Positions 11,755 to 24,437 of a stretch of DNA of 64,000 nt are shown piece by piece (the first letter of the stretch is position 1; each line of letters starts with the position of its first letter). Source of the DNA: Silene latifolia (lineage: Eukaryota; Streptophyta; Magnoliopsida; Caryophyllales; Caryophyllaceae); NCBI RefSeq assembly GCF_048544455.1, contig NC_133534.1, positions 39,308,217-39,372,216 on the forward strand. The letters run 5' to 3'. The notes beneath the pieces were generated by a model, which saw nothing but the letters and a program-made list of their open reading frames with translations, did no database searches and had not been told where the DNA came from. The translations under genes and the position numbers were made by a program.

Positions 11755-12172
11755 TGTGGATACCTCATTTCTGCACCTCCCGCAAGCCACCCGGTGATGA
11801 TTGAGCCGCATGTTTGGTACACGGAACGATTTATGACAGTTCGTAAGTTTATCATCAAGTGATAGCTCAAACACTTGTGTCAACCCCTTGGTCGTCATCT
11901 ACGCGCCATTACGGTCGTTTTGACAGTAATTAGAGTACATTTGGAGTCCGGGTCAAAAAAACCGCCTTCATTTCCTAATAACCGTTTAAAAATGCCGAGT
12001 CAGAGTATTCTGGAATGTTTCGGATATTTTATTCCATATTTTCAATCTTTTAATCTTTGGTAAATTATATCCCGAAATTATTTTATAAATAATAAGGAAA
12101 TCAAGATCAAACCGCAAATCCAAAATAGAAACGCGAAAATCTTTCTTCCGCAGGAGGAAACCCTTGGGGAAA

Positions 12173-12229
12173 GGGCGCAGCAGGTGCTGCGCCTCTTCCA
12201 AGAGACGCAATGGCTGCTGCGCCTCTTCC
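12173..12229 (+). repeat. Ogre paired hairpin module, first pair
   Basis: Two 26-27 base units 31 bp apart. Each has a CGCAGCA-like left arm, a TGCTGCG right arm and a CCTCTTCC tail. It lies about 85-140 bp upstream of the LTR TATA box. Confidence 0.85.
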
Positions 12230-12313
12230 CCAGCTCCTTTCTGCGTATTTTCAAATCTTTTCGAGATTTACTTCCAAAGTTTCACCGAAACCCTAATTCC
12301 TCCGTGTGATTAG

Positions 12314-12321
12314 TATAAATA
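12314..12321 (+). promoter_or_regulatory. LTR promoter TATA box
   Basis: TATAAATA followed by GGGACC, conserved in the 3' LTR at 45902-45909. It lies about 560 bp into the LTR and would start transcription of the element roughly 30 bp downstream. Confidence 0.7.
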
Positions 12322-12765
12322 GGGACCTTCGTTACTCATATTTCTCACGCAAGTGTCCGCCCTTCTCTTCTCCCTTTGCATTATAAGACCACGCTCTTGC
12401 TTTTTGGCGTCTACGTGCTTGAACTTTCAACCACGTAAGCTCGGATCCTTCTGAGTACCTGCCTCGTTTTGCATGACCAACCAATTTGACCAACTCCACA
12501 TCAATCAACTTAATCAATTTTGTTCGTTTTCCTCTTAGAGGGCACTTTCTTCATACATTCGAGTCGAGCATCACTAAACATTAACTTAGTTAATCTCGTT
12601 TCATCAAACATGTAAGTCTGAGGGTGTAAATCCCATCTTTTATGATTGTACTTTATTTTTTTAATCATTATTGTAAGGTTTACATCGAAAATATATTCAA
12701 AACCGTGTTGCAAAACTTTTATTCAAACCCTTTTTGCGAATTAATGGGAGACAGACGTTGAGAAG

Positions 12766-12822
12766 GAGCGCAGTAACTTCTGCGCCTCTTCGAAGGGACG
12801 CAGCACCTGCTGCGCCTCTTCC
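12766..12822 (+). repeat. Ogre paired hairpin module, second pair
   Basis: Units at 12766 and 12797, 31 bp apart, both ending in GCGCCTCTTC. It lies downstream of the TATA box, so it would be in the transcribed LTR part. Confidence 0.85.
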
Positions 12823-13404
12823 TAAGGCTGTCGCAGTTCCTGCTCTCCTTCTTCTTCCTTCGTCTTCTGTTATTTTCGTCTGTCATTTTTTGTTTCGTCT
12901 TCGATTGTTCTAATTTCATTAACACGATAATTTTAGTATGATATTTTTGACACGTAAATCATTAATAATTTATCATCATTAAATTCCCAACTTAAATCCC
13001 TTATAATTCATATTTGCGGGTTTTCGTCATTAAAATCAATTTGGGTTTTTAGAGGTTCGATTCATCAATATCAAGTCTCTGAAATCCATCTTTGGTATAT
13101 TTGCATCTGTTATTTATCATCATCATCATTAGTTCGTCATTAATAAATCTAATAGCCTGATTAATTTGTCTTAGTTTGTTAATTCATTGTTAATCTTGTT
13201 ATTAATCTTATAATTCATCTTGTAATTAATTCATTCTAATTAGCTCTAATTCATGTTTTATAGTTTTCATGACCAATTCATATCTAAATAATATAATAAA
13301 CCACTTCTATCCGAGTCAAATATTATTAATCGAGCATTAAATTCACCAATGAACATTAACAACACGCAATTCCGGCTTCACAGCCAGAATTCAGGTCAGG
13401 AACA

Positions 13405-13459
13405 GACGCAGCAACTGTTGCGCCTCTTCCAAAGGACGCAGCTCTACTGCGCCTGTTCC
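13405..13459 (+). repeat. Ogre paired hairpin module, third pair
   Basis: Units at 13405 and 13435, 30 bp apart. The first has GCAGCA and TGTTGCG arms. The second is shorter by one base. Confidence 0.85.
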
Positions 13460-14169
13460 GGGTTGAATTCTCTGAACTTCCGTTGTTGCTTTGACCTAAT
13501 TCGTTAGTTTACATGTTAATTAATTATTACTCGTATTATCGCCTAATAATCTGTTTGTTTATTTATTTTCCCTTTCTTTTCTAAAACCATCCGTTTTAAG
13601 TGTATTTTCGACGTAAATCGATTAACCCATTGTAATTATTGTAATTCTCTTTGTTGCATTTTTATTTTACTCCTTTATTATCATATTGTTTCTATGCTCT
13701 CACATGCAATTAACCTAAATCTCTACTTCGACATTAATGCATGTTAAATTAAATGTTCACCGACTTAGTATTAATTCACATGTTAGGATCAATTTAATGG
13801 ATGTTGCATTGCATGCATATAACCTTCAACATATCGAGTATAGACAATTTCCCTTATCATTAGTAGAGGCCGCTATCGAGGCGGGCGAGATTAGGTGTTC
13901 GATCAAAAGAGCTTCCTAATACGTACCCTCACCCCTTACTCCAGATCTCTGTGAACATCCGTGTTCATTGGCATCCACGAGAGTCATTCTAGACATAGAA
14001 TGCTAAGGGTAACGAGTTCTTGGTGTTCATGTCACTACTTTGTGTCTTGACATGGCATGAGGTATTCGAACGGTTTCCAATTTTCCACAATAAATTGGTT
14101 ACGACTCCACAAATGCAAAGCTTGCTCGCTTTCTACCCAAGCGACCCCCGTGGGCCCGCGTCTACACTT

Positions 14170-14184
14170 TGGCGACTCCGCTGG
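14170..14184 (+). promoter_or_regulatory. Ogre primer binding site
   Basis: TGGCGACTCCGCTGG three bases after the LTR end. This is the primer-site form I associate with Ogre/Tat elements (tRNA-Arg type). The tRNA assignment is from memory of the family. Confidence 0.75.
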
Positions 14185-14913
14185 TGATTAATACACTTAC
14201 ATTTAGCCAAGGGTGAAACTTTAACAAAGTTAGGGAATAGTTTGTACAAGACAGTTGTCGGTTTTCATAACTCGGTCTTCCTAGATCGTTTATTCGGCCT
14301 TCCTAGGCCCAACCCAACCCATTTGACCAACGGTCCAAATTCTTATTTGGGCTTAAGGATGGATAGCGATTGACGTCAACCACACCATGGTGCTTTCTCA
14401 TGTTTGTATCAAGGGCTTTCACTACTCGAGGAAATGGACTAGGAGTCGGCCTTACTCCTATTTGGTACGAGCCTCTCCACAGACCCCGGGTTTGATTGTT
14501 CGGTATGGCAACCCACCCTTTAAACCAAAACCCTTTTAAATGCACTCAGCATCCCGTTATAATGCCTGTATAAATGTTTGTATTATATGTGATCACCATT
14601 TTCTAAATGAAACCATGACGAATTTTGTAAAATCAAAACCTCTTTTAAAATTTAAATTTTCGAAAATAGGCCAAATTTATCGCAAAACTAGTCGAAACTC
14701 TGTCGAGTCAAAATTTGGGCTTCAAAGCCCATTTCAAAACCTCACTTCGAGTCCACTCCTACAACTACACTATAGTTGACTAGGACCAACATTTCCAAAC
14801 TTTGTCATTTCTTCAAACCTCACTTGAAACAAGTGGCACACTCCCACTTCGCAAGTCGAACCTTTTCTTTGAGTAAGTATACTAGAATGGTCGATCGTGT
14901 TTTGATTCGTCGA
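14185..14913 (+). other. Ogre untranslated leader, left part
   Basis: 729 bp without a convincing frame, cut at 14913 by Athila-B. The leader resumes at 31689, only 30 bp before the gag start. Confidence 0.65.
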
Positions 14914-16350
14914 TGACAGGACAGTCGTGTACCTATCAAAAATAACCAACTGGCTCTAACTAGTATAGCTAGGGAAGTCGGGTCGATCTCCACAGGGAGA
15001 TGGGAAAATGTCAGCTTTAAATAAGTTCGTCACGGTAACCAATTGGGGGGGTTTTGATTTGGTTGTTCTAAACTAAAGAGAAAAAGGCAAGAGAATAAAT
15101 ATTAAGCAAATAAGGAAGAAGCAGCTAAGACAGTCGGTTCACCATGATCATTCAGTCAAGCAATCTAGGTCTCAGGTCAATGTAAATATAGTCTATGGGG
15201 CAGTGAATATATATCTCCTTCCGGTCTTAATTCGCCTTAAAGCACAAATAGCTTAGCTTCCGCCCTCACTATAGTGCCCTAATGTTCGCTACGAGTCTCA
15301 CCCTTTCCACCCTTTCGGTCCAGGTCAAGGTTTACTAAGATTAAATGCCTAATTGCGTCGACTCAATTAGATAGATATAATTAATTGTAGCGATTAACAA
15401 CAAAGACTACACAAGCATAAAAACTAATACGGCGATTACTATTCCTTCATAATCATGGATTCCCTAGTCTTAGCAAGAGGGAATTAGCTACACATCATTA
15501 TCGAATCAACAACAATAACATATAGATAATAGGAATTAAACATGAGAATAATAAACAAGATGAATTCAAATAAGCAATCGCAGAAATAAAGGATGAGAAA
15601 GAAGTATTAGCAATAAAATGAATTAAGAACAAGAATAAAGAATTAAAAAGGAAAAATAGTACCGATTACAAGTTCCGAATTCGAGCAATAGAATAGGAAA
15701 GAGTAGAGTAAAAAGAAGCAGTGAGTAAAGATGATCTGAGTAAAGAAGAAGAAGTGAGAAGGAGTTACGCAGTCTACTCCCTAAAGTAGCACACAAAATC
15801 CCCCCCCCCCCCCCCCCCAAACCTAATCCAAAATCCTAATTACAAAAGCCCATACGAAAATAGGCGGAAAAACAATTACAGGACAAAACAACTCGGTCGA
15901 GTGGAATAAAACCGCTCGATCGAGTAACTAAGCAACAAACCCTTCGATCGAGTGGTTATAAACCACTCGGAGTAACTCCTTATAATGCCTTCTCGATCGA
16001 GTAATATTTATGCTCGATCGTGTGATCTTCATGGTATAAAGCATTCGATCGACTAGAAAAGTAGTCGATCGAGCTATTTTGGCACGTTAGGCACTATGAC
16101 ACCTTCCGAAATCAGCTCACGCGTCTTCAAAGTGATAGATTCTAAGCTCCGATTCCTTGTTCTCCATAAATGTATGCAAATGGGACGAGTTTGGGCTCGA
16201 TTTATCTTTTTTTTTCGGTTTGAACCTGCAACTTACACAAGACAAACCAAAGTAGACTGTTCGGGGGTATTTGTAGCTAGATGCCACGTAAAATAGTACA
16301 GAAATGCGTGTAAAAATGAGGTAAAAACCGTATATAAAATACACGCATCA
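14914..16350 (-). repeat. Athila-B 3' LTR
   Basis: 1437 bp, plus-strand ends TGACAGGACAG and ACACGCATCA. It is nearly the same as 30268-31688. It differs by a 19-base C run at 15800-15818 (CTCCCCT in the partner) and by a 4-base loss at the centre of one palindrome near 15970. Confidence 0.9.
15891..16074. repeat. Palindrome cluster in Athila-B 3' LTR
   Basis: Eight copies or near copies of ACTCGATCGAGT. One is reduced to ACTCGGAGT and one has a TCGATCGTGT end. Confidence 0.85.
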
Positions 16351-16370
16351 AATCTCCCCAAACCAAACCT
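16351..16370 (-). promoter_or_regulatory. Athila-B polypurine tract
   Basis: On the minus strand AGGTTTGGTTTGGGGAGATT abuts the 3' LTR start TGATGCGTG. It primes plus-strand DNA synthesis in this family and fixes the orientation. Confidence 0.85.
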
Positions 16371-18281
16371 TTGATTGTCCACAAGCAAACTATGAATGCA
16401 ACTAAGAATAAACAGTGGAACGGGACCAACGTATTAGCTACAAATCGTCCGCCAAAACCAGTTTAATGCAACAACTAACAAAGTGGCAAATGATAAGTGC
16501 AAACGGATTAAATCAATGTCTCAAACTCTACTGAACCGTCGACCTTGCAAGACCCAAAGATATCGGACTCTCACGGGTCGCTCATCACTCAAATTTAGGC
16601 ACAGGGTGAGTATATATGTGAAAGATAGAAAAAAGTAAAGACACTCACTTAACTCGACCTATAAGAACATGCACGCAGTTAACATAAATAAGGTCTCTAC
16701 AACCGTACATATGCATTCCAACCAAACTAATGACCAAGACACATGCCGAGGACTTACATCTGGGTAAGTGAGGTAATGGGTAAGAGGGGGCTAAGATGAA
16801 TTTGGAAATGTAGAGTTAACAGTCAAACTAGCAACACGGATCCAAATTATGAAACTGCATCCCAACTTCGTACTCAATATAACAATACAGAACGGTGCAA
16901 ATTCTATGCACTCAACTCACAAAATACCATAAACTTGTCAACTCCCCATAAAATATAAATGAGACATGGGATTGAAAATCATCTATACAATTTTCATCTT
17001 TCGCATATGATTTTTCTTTCTTACTTTTCATTTTTCTTTTTTAATTCTTTTTTTTTTCATTTCCATTCACTTTTTTTTCACAACCTTTTCTTTCTTCCCA
17101 TTCCCTTCGATTCTTCCACCAACTTCTGAAATCAGATATATAACCAAACTGCAGTAAAGCATTCCAAACAGCTACTCATCACTAGCTTGGCTAGGGTAGG
17201 CAAAATTATAGAATGTAGCTAATAAGACAAGAAGACAAATTGGCTATGTGAGGCTCATGGGTAGTATGAAATAAAGGGAACTGCCTCTCCTAACATGTGT
17301 CACCATCCACAGACCGAATGCATACAGGTATTAAGAAGACTAGACTCATGCTTATGCAAATTGATGTTACACGCCTTACAGAGAGTACTACTCACATCCT
17401 AAATGAAACTGGTCATGAATGTCACCAGTTTATAAACCTCTAACCTCAGAATGTATAGTAGCTTGCCAATATATGGGTCAAGTCTGTTCGTTTAGAACAG
17501 AGAGAAACAAAAACCCGTAGATTATGCACATTATCATGCCGACTGAATGTCAAGAGTATGCAAGGCAGAGGTAAAGATTCAATGTAGCGTCAAAGTTCAA
17601 ACGTTCCGACTCAAATTAAACGTGAAATTTTTTGAAAATTTATGTGATTTTTTTGAATTTAAAAATGACAATGCATGCGGAAATAAATAAACGTGCAAAC
17701 GGAAATGTAATAAAACATGCAGACACAGATATGGATGCATACCTCCCCAAACCAAACCGTACAATGCCCTCATTGTACCAAAAATAGGGAAAGGAATGCA
17801 AACTAAGGAGAAAGGATAACTGGAGTCGGAATACTTACAAGACGTCATAAAGAGGGACCTCCCCAAACCGACCATGAACATGGGAGGTCATAGGTAGTCA
17901 CACAGCAGCTCAACAGACGAAAACTAGCAGCTGGAAGACGAAACAGCTCGATCGAGCAACTTAGAATGGATCGATCGAGTGATTTGGTGTCAATAATGCT
18001 CGATCGAGTAAATATATAACTAGATCGAGTGATTGTGAATCTGCAGCTTATCGATCGAGTATAATAGTTACTCGATAGAGTGATTATCAAAGCGCATGTA
18101 CTCGATCGAGTAGAAAAACTACTCGATCGAGCTGCTGCACCTGCAAAACACGAGTAAGGAGCAAGGGAAAAACAAAAGACGCATAGTTCAGCGTTTAAAG
18201 TTCAACAAAAATACAATAAAACAGTCTGGGTTGCCTCCCGGAAAACGCAGGTTTATGAGGTCCCGCGCGACCTTTCTGGCA
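16371..18281 (-). other. Athila-B 3' non-coding region
   Basis: 1.9 kb between the integrase stop and the polypurine tract. It contains a T-rich tract (17000-17080), a second CCTCCCCAAACC block (17741-17752) and a palindrome cluster near the integrase end. It is collinear with 24438-26493 of Athila-C. No env-like frame is intact. Confidence 0.7.
17946..18132. repeat. Palindrome cluster downstream of Athila-B pol
   Basis: Eight copies including GCTCGATCGAGC, GGATCGATCGAGT, ACTAGATCGAGT and TACTCGATCGAGTA. Single-base variants hit mostly one arm. Confidence 0.85.
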
Positions 18282-19251
18282 TCAATTAACTGGCGCGTCA
18301 AGCTCGTCAATGTACAAGACTTCAACACGATTGTCTACTTCATTTGCTTCGTGATAATGCTTCACATATTGCCCATTCACCTTGAACCTATTTCCTTCGG
18401 GACCTTCTAGCTCAACGGATCCAAATTTAGTAACAGCTGTCACCGTATAAGGACCACTCCACCTGGACTTCAGCTTGCCAGGAAATAATTGTAGTCGGGC
18501 ATTAAACAGCAACACCTTCTGCCCGACATGAAATTCCCGAAGTAGAATTCTTTTGTCATGCCATCTCTTCGTCTTTTCCTTATAAATGCGCGAGCTATCA
18601 TAGGCATTAAGCCTAAACTCTTCTAATTCATCTAGATGCAAAAGACGATTCTGACCACACAACTTAGGATCAAAGTTAAGTTCACGAATTGCCCACCAAG
18701 CCTTACATTCCAATTCAACAGGTAAATGACATAATTTCCCATAAACTAACCGATAAGGTGATGCACCGATCGGTGTCTTAAAGGCAGTTCTGTAAGCCCA
18801 TAATGTGTCTTCCAATTTAAGAATCCAGTCTTTCCGTGATTTAGAAACTACCTTAGACAAGATCTCTTTAATCGCAATTAGAGACCTCAACCTAACCACT
18901 GGTTTGGGGATGATACCCCAAACCACGCTGGTGTTGAACACCAACCTTAGACAGAATGGAAGTTAGTTTCTTTTCTTTAAAGTGCATTCCCCCATCGCTA
19001 ATGACGACCCTAGGGACACCAAATCGGGGAAATATGACCTTTTTGAATATCTTAATCACGGTCTTGGCATCACAATGGGGTGAGGCAATTGCCTCAACCC
19101 ACTTCGACACATAATCGACAGCTACTAAAATATACCTGTTACCTTTACTAGACGGGAACGGTCCTTGGAAATCAATGCCCCAGACATCGAAAACCTCAAC
19201 CTCTAAGATACCATTTTGTAGCATCTCATGTCTCTTTGAAATGTTCCGTGA
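18282..19251 (-). pseudogene. Athila-B integrase, broken
   Basis: The minus-strand frame holds the DDE integrase core (WGIDFQGPF with the first Asp, VISDGGMHF with the second Asp, GYHPQTSG) at about 18892-19224. After a frameshift comes the C-terminal part ([24 protein letters not shown] to IDELDAPVN) at 18282-18880. A TGA at about 19249 separates it from the upstream zinc-binding part. A TAG and a 1-2 base loss near 18880-18895 fall exactly at the segment that should carry the catalytic Glu. The enzyme would insert the cDNA into the host genome. This copy cannot. Confidence 0.85.
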
Positions 19252-20892
19252 TCATTGGCAGGCATCACAAGCTGAAACAAAAGCCTTAGCATCAGCAAAC
19301 AAAGAAGGCCAGTAAAAACCAAACTGAAGTAGCTTAGCCACGGTTCGCGATGGACCGTGGTGACCACCATAGGGAGAGGAGTGACAACCGTCCAGGATTA
19401 CTTTGGTCTCCCACTGCGGAATACACCATCTGTAGAGACCGTCTGCACATTCCTTAAATAAATAAGGATCATCCCAAAAATACTGCTTAGCGTTATACAG
19501 AAAATGCTTCCTCTGCTGATGAGAAAGGTCAGGCGACAGCTTGCCACTGACAACGTAATTAGCTATATCTGCATACCAAGGTTCTTGGTTAAAAACAGAA
19601 GACAATATGGCAAATAAAGAATCATCAGGAAATGACTCATCAATAGGTAAAGAATCTTCCCCCTCTTGTCGCGACAGATGATCAGCTACAATGTTCTCAG
19701 CTCCTTTCTTATCTTTTATCTGCAAATCAAACTCCTGAAGAAGGAGTATCCATCGCAATAGCCATGGTTTAGCCTCCTTCTTAGCAAGGAGATGCCTCAG
19801 AGCTGCATGGTCAGTAAAAACAGTAACTTCTGACCCAATCAAATAAGAGCGAAATTTCTCTAAGGCATAAACTACAGCTAGCAGCTCTTTTTCAGTGGTG
19901 GTGTACTTCACTTGAGCCTCATCCAGAGTTCGGCTCGCATAGTAGATTGCATTTAAAGCTTTGTCTTTCCTTTGGCCTAGCACCGCTCCTAGTGCATAAT
20001 CACTGGCATCGCACATTATCTCGAACGGCAAATCCCAGTCGGGAGGCTGTATGATCGTCGCAGATACTAAAGCCTGCTTTAACCTGTTAAAAGCAGAAAG
20101 ACACTCGTCATTAAATACAAAAGGGGCATCCTTAAGCAGCAGCTGTGTAAGTGGTTTAGCAATTTTTGAGAAATCCTTGATAAACCGGCGATAAAAGCCG
20201 ACTTGACCAAGGAAACTTCTCACTCCTTTAACATTAACAGAAGGAGGTAATTGTTGAATCACTTCCACTTTTGCTTTATCAACTTCTATTCCCCTATCAA
20301 TAACTAAGGGCCCTAAGACAACTCCTTCGTTGACCATGAAATGGCACTTCTCCCAGTTAAGCACGAGATTAACCTCAATGCAGCGCTGCAACACTTTATC
20401 AAGGTTAGACATATAGTTAGAAAAATCACTTCCATACACACTAAAATCGTCCATGAAAACTTCCATAATAGACTCAATATACTCTGAAAATATCCCCATC
20501 ATGCACCTTTGGAAGGTGGCAGGGGCATTACATAAACCAAAAGGCATCCTGCGATAAGCAAACACGCCCTGAGGACAAGTAAAAGTAGTCTTAGCTTGAT
20601 CATCTGGGTGAATAGGGATCTGAAAGAACCATGAATACCCGTCTAAATAGCAGAAAAACTTATGAGAAGCTAACCTTTATACCATCTGATCAATAAAGGG
20701 AAGGGGAAAGTGATCTTTCTTGGTGGCGGCATTCAGCTGTCTGTAATCTATACACATCCGCTAACCAGTCACTACTCTAGTGGGTATTAACTCATTTTTG
20801 TCATTCCTAACCACGGTAGTCCCTCCTTTCTTAGGGATCACCTGCACTGGACTCACCCACTTAGAATGACCAACAGAATAGATAATACTGCG
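19252..20892 (-). pseudogene. Athila-B reverse transcriptase, RNase H and integrase zinc region
   Basis: 437 codons are open at 19252-20565, with [23 protein letters not shown], the catalytic [10 protein letters not shown] box, an RNase H with [28 protein letters not shown] and [11 protein letters not shown], and the HHCC region ending in CDACQ. Upstream, at 20566-20892, the RT start (KWVSPVQVIPKKGG, RMCIDYRQLNAATKKDHFPLP) is in the same frame but has a TAG just before RMCIDY (about 20761) and a TAA before RLASHKFF (about 20680). All three RT Asp positions are still encoded. No intact polyprotein is possible. Confidence 0.88.
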
Positions 20893-22835
20893 TCGAGCGA
20901 CTTCATTACCTCGGCCATCACAACATCTTGCATCTTCCGATTCGGCCCCAAAGACCGACCCTGCTCGCAAGGTTTGTGATCTTCCTCCAGCTCTATCCTG
21001 TGCATACAAATATTGGGACTAATCCCCTTGATATCGTCCAAGGAATAACCCAAATCTTTCCTGTTTTTCTTAAGCACAGCTAACAAAGAAGTCAGCTGAT
21101 CATTATCAAGCTTCGCACTAACAATGACTGGATATTGCTCAGTATCATCTAAGAAAACATATTTTAGATGAGAGAGAAGAGGCTTACGCTCAGGTACCTT
21201 TACCTCAATGGAGTAAAGGGTACTGATCATCTGTTCCACTTGCTCTCCCTTAGCGTCGGAGAGTTCACGCTCATCTAAATCATCTTTAAGCAAATCCAAC
21301 ACAGCGTCATCGTCATCTGGGTTATCTGCACACTCATCCAAAAGCATAAGAGCCTCTAGTGGGTCCTTTAAAAAAGAACCCGACCAGAAGTCATAAATAG
21401 ACTCGTCAATAATATCAACAGAATAACATGTGTCCTCTATCATTGGCCGAGCCAAAGTGCTAGGCAGACTAAAAGTGATCGCGTCATCCCCTACTGCAAG
21501 AGTCAAACGCCCTTGTTTGACATCAATAATGGCCCCAGCTGTACAAAGGAACGGTCTTCCTAATATAATTGGGGTACGGGTGTCCTCAGCTATGTCTAGA
21601 ACAATAAAATCTACTGGTATAAAGAGCTTGCCTATTTTCACAGGCACGTCCTCTAAGACACCCAAGGGTCGCCTAACTGATCTATCAGCCATCTGTAGGG
21701 TATTGTTAGTCAATTTAAGGTGACCCATATTCAATTTCTTGCAGATAGATAGGGGCATAACACTGACACTGGCTCCTAAATCACAAAGAGCCTTATCAAT
21801 TACCTCATTGCCTATAATACAGGTAATAGAGAAGCTACCCGGGTCCTTCATTTTAGGTGGAGCCTTATTTAAAAGTAAATTACTAGACTCTTCCAAAAAT
21901 GAAATGGTCTCAAATTCACTTAGCTCTCTCTTACGCGTCGCAATATCTTTCATGAATATAGCGTAAGTAGGTACCTGGGTAATAAGTTCGGCAAAAGGGA
22001 TAGTTACCTGGAGGTTCTTGACAACGTCCACAAACTTACCATACTGTCGCTCAACCTTTGCGTCCTTCAGACGACCTGGAAAGGGTACTCTAGTAGCAAT
22101 GAGTGGACCCACGACTTTCTCTTTACCTTTATCAACACGTGACGTCTTCACAGTAGAGGAAGATGACACGGTAGCGGAATTAGATGCCAAAATAGGATCT
22201 CCGCTGGTTCTGGCACTCGATCGAGCATTTTCCTCACTCGATCGAGTGAATTTATCTTGAGAACTACTCGATCGAGTTATTTGCCCCACTCGATCGAGCT
22301 CTTGTATTTCAGGCTCACTCGATCGACCATAATTTTCACTCGATCGAGTAACTTCTTCTGCCAGATCACTCGATCGAGAGGAATATATACTCGATCGACC
22401 ATCTTTCATTTGGGCAGCTCTCGATCGAGTAAGATTTTTACTCGATCGATCTTCTGGAGTGGATATTTCACTCGATCGAGTGCCTGGAGAATATACAGCA
22501 GGGATATCGTCCGTAAACTCGTCCAACTCTTCTTCCAGGGCATTATCAGCTGTCACAACCCCGTCTTTCGGCATTTTTGGTCCCTCATAAGCACGGCCAC
22601 TTCGGAGATTGATGGCGTTGACTGGGTCGCACATCGGTGGATGGTTAGCTTGGTCTTTCGCGAGTGTTAACTGTGCGACTTGTTCTCTTAACTCCACGAT
22701 AACGGTATCATCCTTGTTGCATTTCTCCCCAAACTGTTGTGTTAAGTTCAAAACCAAGGATTTCAGTTCGGCAATCTCCCCATTTGTAGAAGGGGGGGTC
22801 TGGCTGCGGCATTGGCGTAGAAGGAGTAGAAACAT
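20893..22835 (-). pseudogene. Athila-B gag tail and protease
   Basis: One long open frame. From its N-terminal end: a coiled-coil-like segment (GEIAELKSLVLNLTQQ), PVNAINLRSGRAY typical of Athila gag tails, a TRSS-rich stretch, then an aspartic protease (ALCDLGASVSVMPLSI at about 21765-21790, with Leu in the usual D-T/S-G site, and a C-terminal ILGRPFLCTAGAIIDVK block). It then reaches the RT connection (HRIELEEDHKPC). A one-base loss near 20893 shifts the frame before RT. Entry from gag is also shifted at a run of seven G (22792-22798). Long openness despite flanking breaks suggests the damage is fairly recent. Confidence 0.85.
22214..22482. repeat. Palindrome cluster inside the Athila-B gag-protease frame
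   Basis: About twelve copies of ACTCGATCGAGT or one-base variants. All are placed so the minus-strand frame reads mostly T-R-S-S or A/G-R-S-S (also LDRV once). The frame stays open through the cluster. Confidence 0.9.
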
Positions 22836-22936
22836 TTGTCATTTCTTGATATAATTGAGAAAAAGGGACTCCTTGCTTGTATTTCTGATAGGCAATGACG
22901 CGCTCTATTCTCGCCATACAACCAATGGGGTCATGC
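22708..22936 (-). pseudogene. Athila-B gag, second half of the zinc knuckle onward
   Basis: The frame resumes after the Athila-C insertion with HDPIGC (the His and last Cys of the knuckle), then MARIERVIAYQKYKQG and a Pro-rich stretch. The first half of the knuckle is at 29377 and beyond. The frame leaves gag at the seven-G run and ends at 22708. Confidence 0.8.
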
Positions 22937-22941
22937 CCCTC
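22937..22941 (+). repeat. Left target-site duplication of Athila-C (CCCTC)
   Basis: CCCTC before the LTR at 22942, matched perfectly by 29372-29376 after the other LTR. Confidence 0.95.
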
Positions 22942-24437
22942 TGATACGGTCGTTTCTGTACCAAAAATAAATACCTAAATATAACTAATAGAAGCTAGCG
23001 ATAAGTAGGGTCGATCTCCACAGGGAGGCAGTCACTATTCACTTGTCTACTCGGTCTGTCTGATGTCACAGTCTGGGGATTTGAAATGTTTTGACTAGAC
23101 TAAAGAGATTAAGGTTATAGGGAAATGAATAAGAGGAAATAAAGGAGAAATGCAAGGGTAAATCAGATAAAAGAGAGAAATATGCTAGGAATCGGTCTAC
23201 CGTGGCAGCTACACTATCGGGTCAACTGAGTCGATTAAATTATTGATAAGAAGAGCGAGGTCGTCACCTTTCGGTCCTTAAACCTACGATTATACCCTTT
23301 CGATCTCTAATCGCCCTAGGGTCTCCCTAACTTAGCTTTCGCCCTAATTAGGTATCACCTATTGTAATTAAGCAAGTCTTCCCTTCCAATCTTTCGATAC
23401 AAGTCGGGGGTAACTAAATAAATCGGTCTCCTGCATGCATTCATTCAACCTAATGACAATTATATTGCTTAATACAATTCTTATCGCGAAACTAATCTAA
23501 TCATGTCAATCCTAACATATTGCTACCACGGCTTCCCTAGTCCTAACATATTAAAGGAATTAGCTAGATATAATTAAATAAAGAACATAAATAAATAAGA
23601 GAGGAAGAGAAATAAACATTAAATTAAAGAGGAAAAGGGAGAGAAATGTTACTGAAATAAATCCGGAATTAAGGAACAAAGTAGGAGCAGCAAAAGTAAC
23701 GTAAGTGGTGTGTGTGGGAGAGTTACAAATGACGTCTCCCCTTCCTATTTATAAGAAAATAGGAATTATTTAACCTAATTGACGGAAATAAACTAAAAAT
23801 CCCAAGCCCGTAAGAGAATCCACTCGATCGAGTGATTTAAAACTACTCGATCGAGTAAACTAGAGCTTAAACCACTCGATCGAGTAGAAAATCTACTCGA
23901 TCGAGTAAATCCTAAAATGCAACTACTCGATCGAGTAGAAAAAGGACTCGATCAAGTAAAATTGTACTCGATCGAGTACTTTCCAGCAACAATTTCCTGC
24001 TTTGCGCACTGAAGTTCAAACGGCTGCCATTTCTTCGTTTCTTGGGCAAACAGGGCGATTCCGGTGGCATTGGAAATCTAAGAGGACAAGCTTTCATCTC
24101 CAATTGGAATCACCTGAATATCAGTTATAGAACTCGAGATATAGCTCTTCAAAGTAGGCACTAGCAATTTGAAGTTCTTCCTTTGCTCGCCTAGCTATCT
24201 TTCTTCTTTGCGCATCTCAAAATAGCTACATTCCCGCTCCAAATTCACTCTTCCTCCAAATGCATGCTAAACGGACGGTAAAAGGCTTGATTTCACTACT
24301 TTCTGGTTCATTCCTGCAAATAAGACAAAACAAACCAAAGTAGCATATTCGGGGCATTTCGTAGCATAAACTACGATAAAAGCATGGAAATACGTGCATG
24401 AAAAGGCCTAAAAGGACTATATAAAATGCACGTATCA
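22942..24437 (-). repeat. Athila-C 3' LTR
   Basis: 1496 bp, plus-strand ends TGATACGGTCG and GCACGTATCA. It is longer than its partner by an unshared segment of 27 bp near 23150 and one palindrome unit near 23830. The polypurine tract follows at 24438-24457. Confidence 0.92.
23821..23978. repeat. Palindrome cluster in Athila-C 3' LTR
   Basis: Seven copies, six with a complete TCGATCGA core and one ACTCGATCAAGT. The copies are grouped in pairs with short A-rich spacers. Confidence 0.9.

Larger units (their letters stand above)
11755..14166 (+). repeat. Ogre 5' LTR
   Basis: 2412 bp, starts TGTGGATACCTC and ends GTCTACA. Its partner at 45344-47757 differs by scattered single bases over its whole length. 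It contains three pairs of a GCAGCA hairpin module and one clear TATA box. Confidence 0.92.

Noticed and set aside
11397..11898. Several overlapping frames on both strands
   Set aside because: Some cross the Ogre LTR border at 11755 and so mix two elements. Only the minus-strand frame continuing at 47763 is supported.
14303..14545. Possible extra Ogre frame upstream of gag
   Set aside because: Some Ogre elements have such a frame, but this one is short, on the opposite strand and shows no recognisable text.
22214..22482. CRISPR-like array of short palindromic repeats
   Set aside because: Repeats are 12-14 bases, spacers vary from about 5 to 30 bases, the host is a plant, and the array lies in a retrotransposon frame. 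No cas genes are present.
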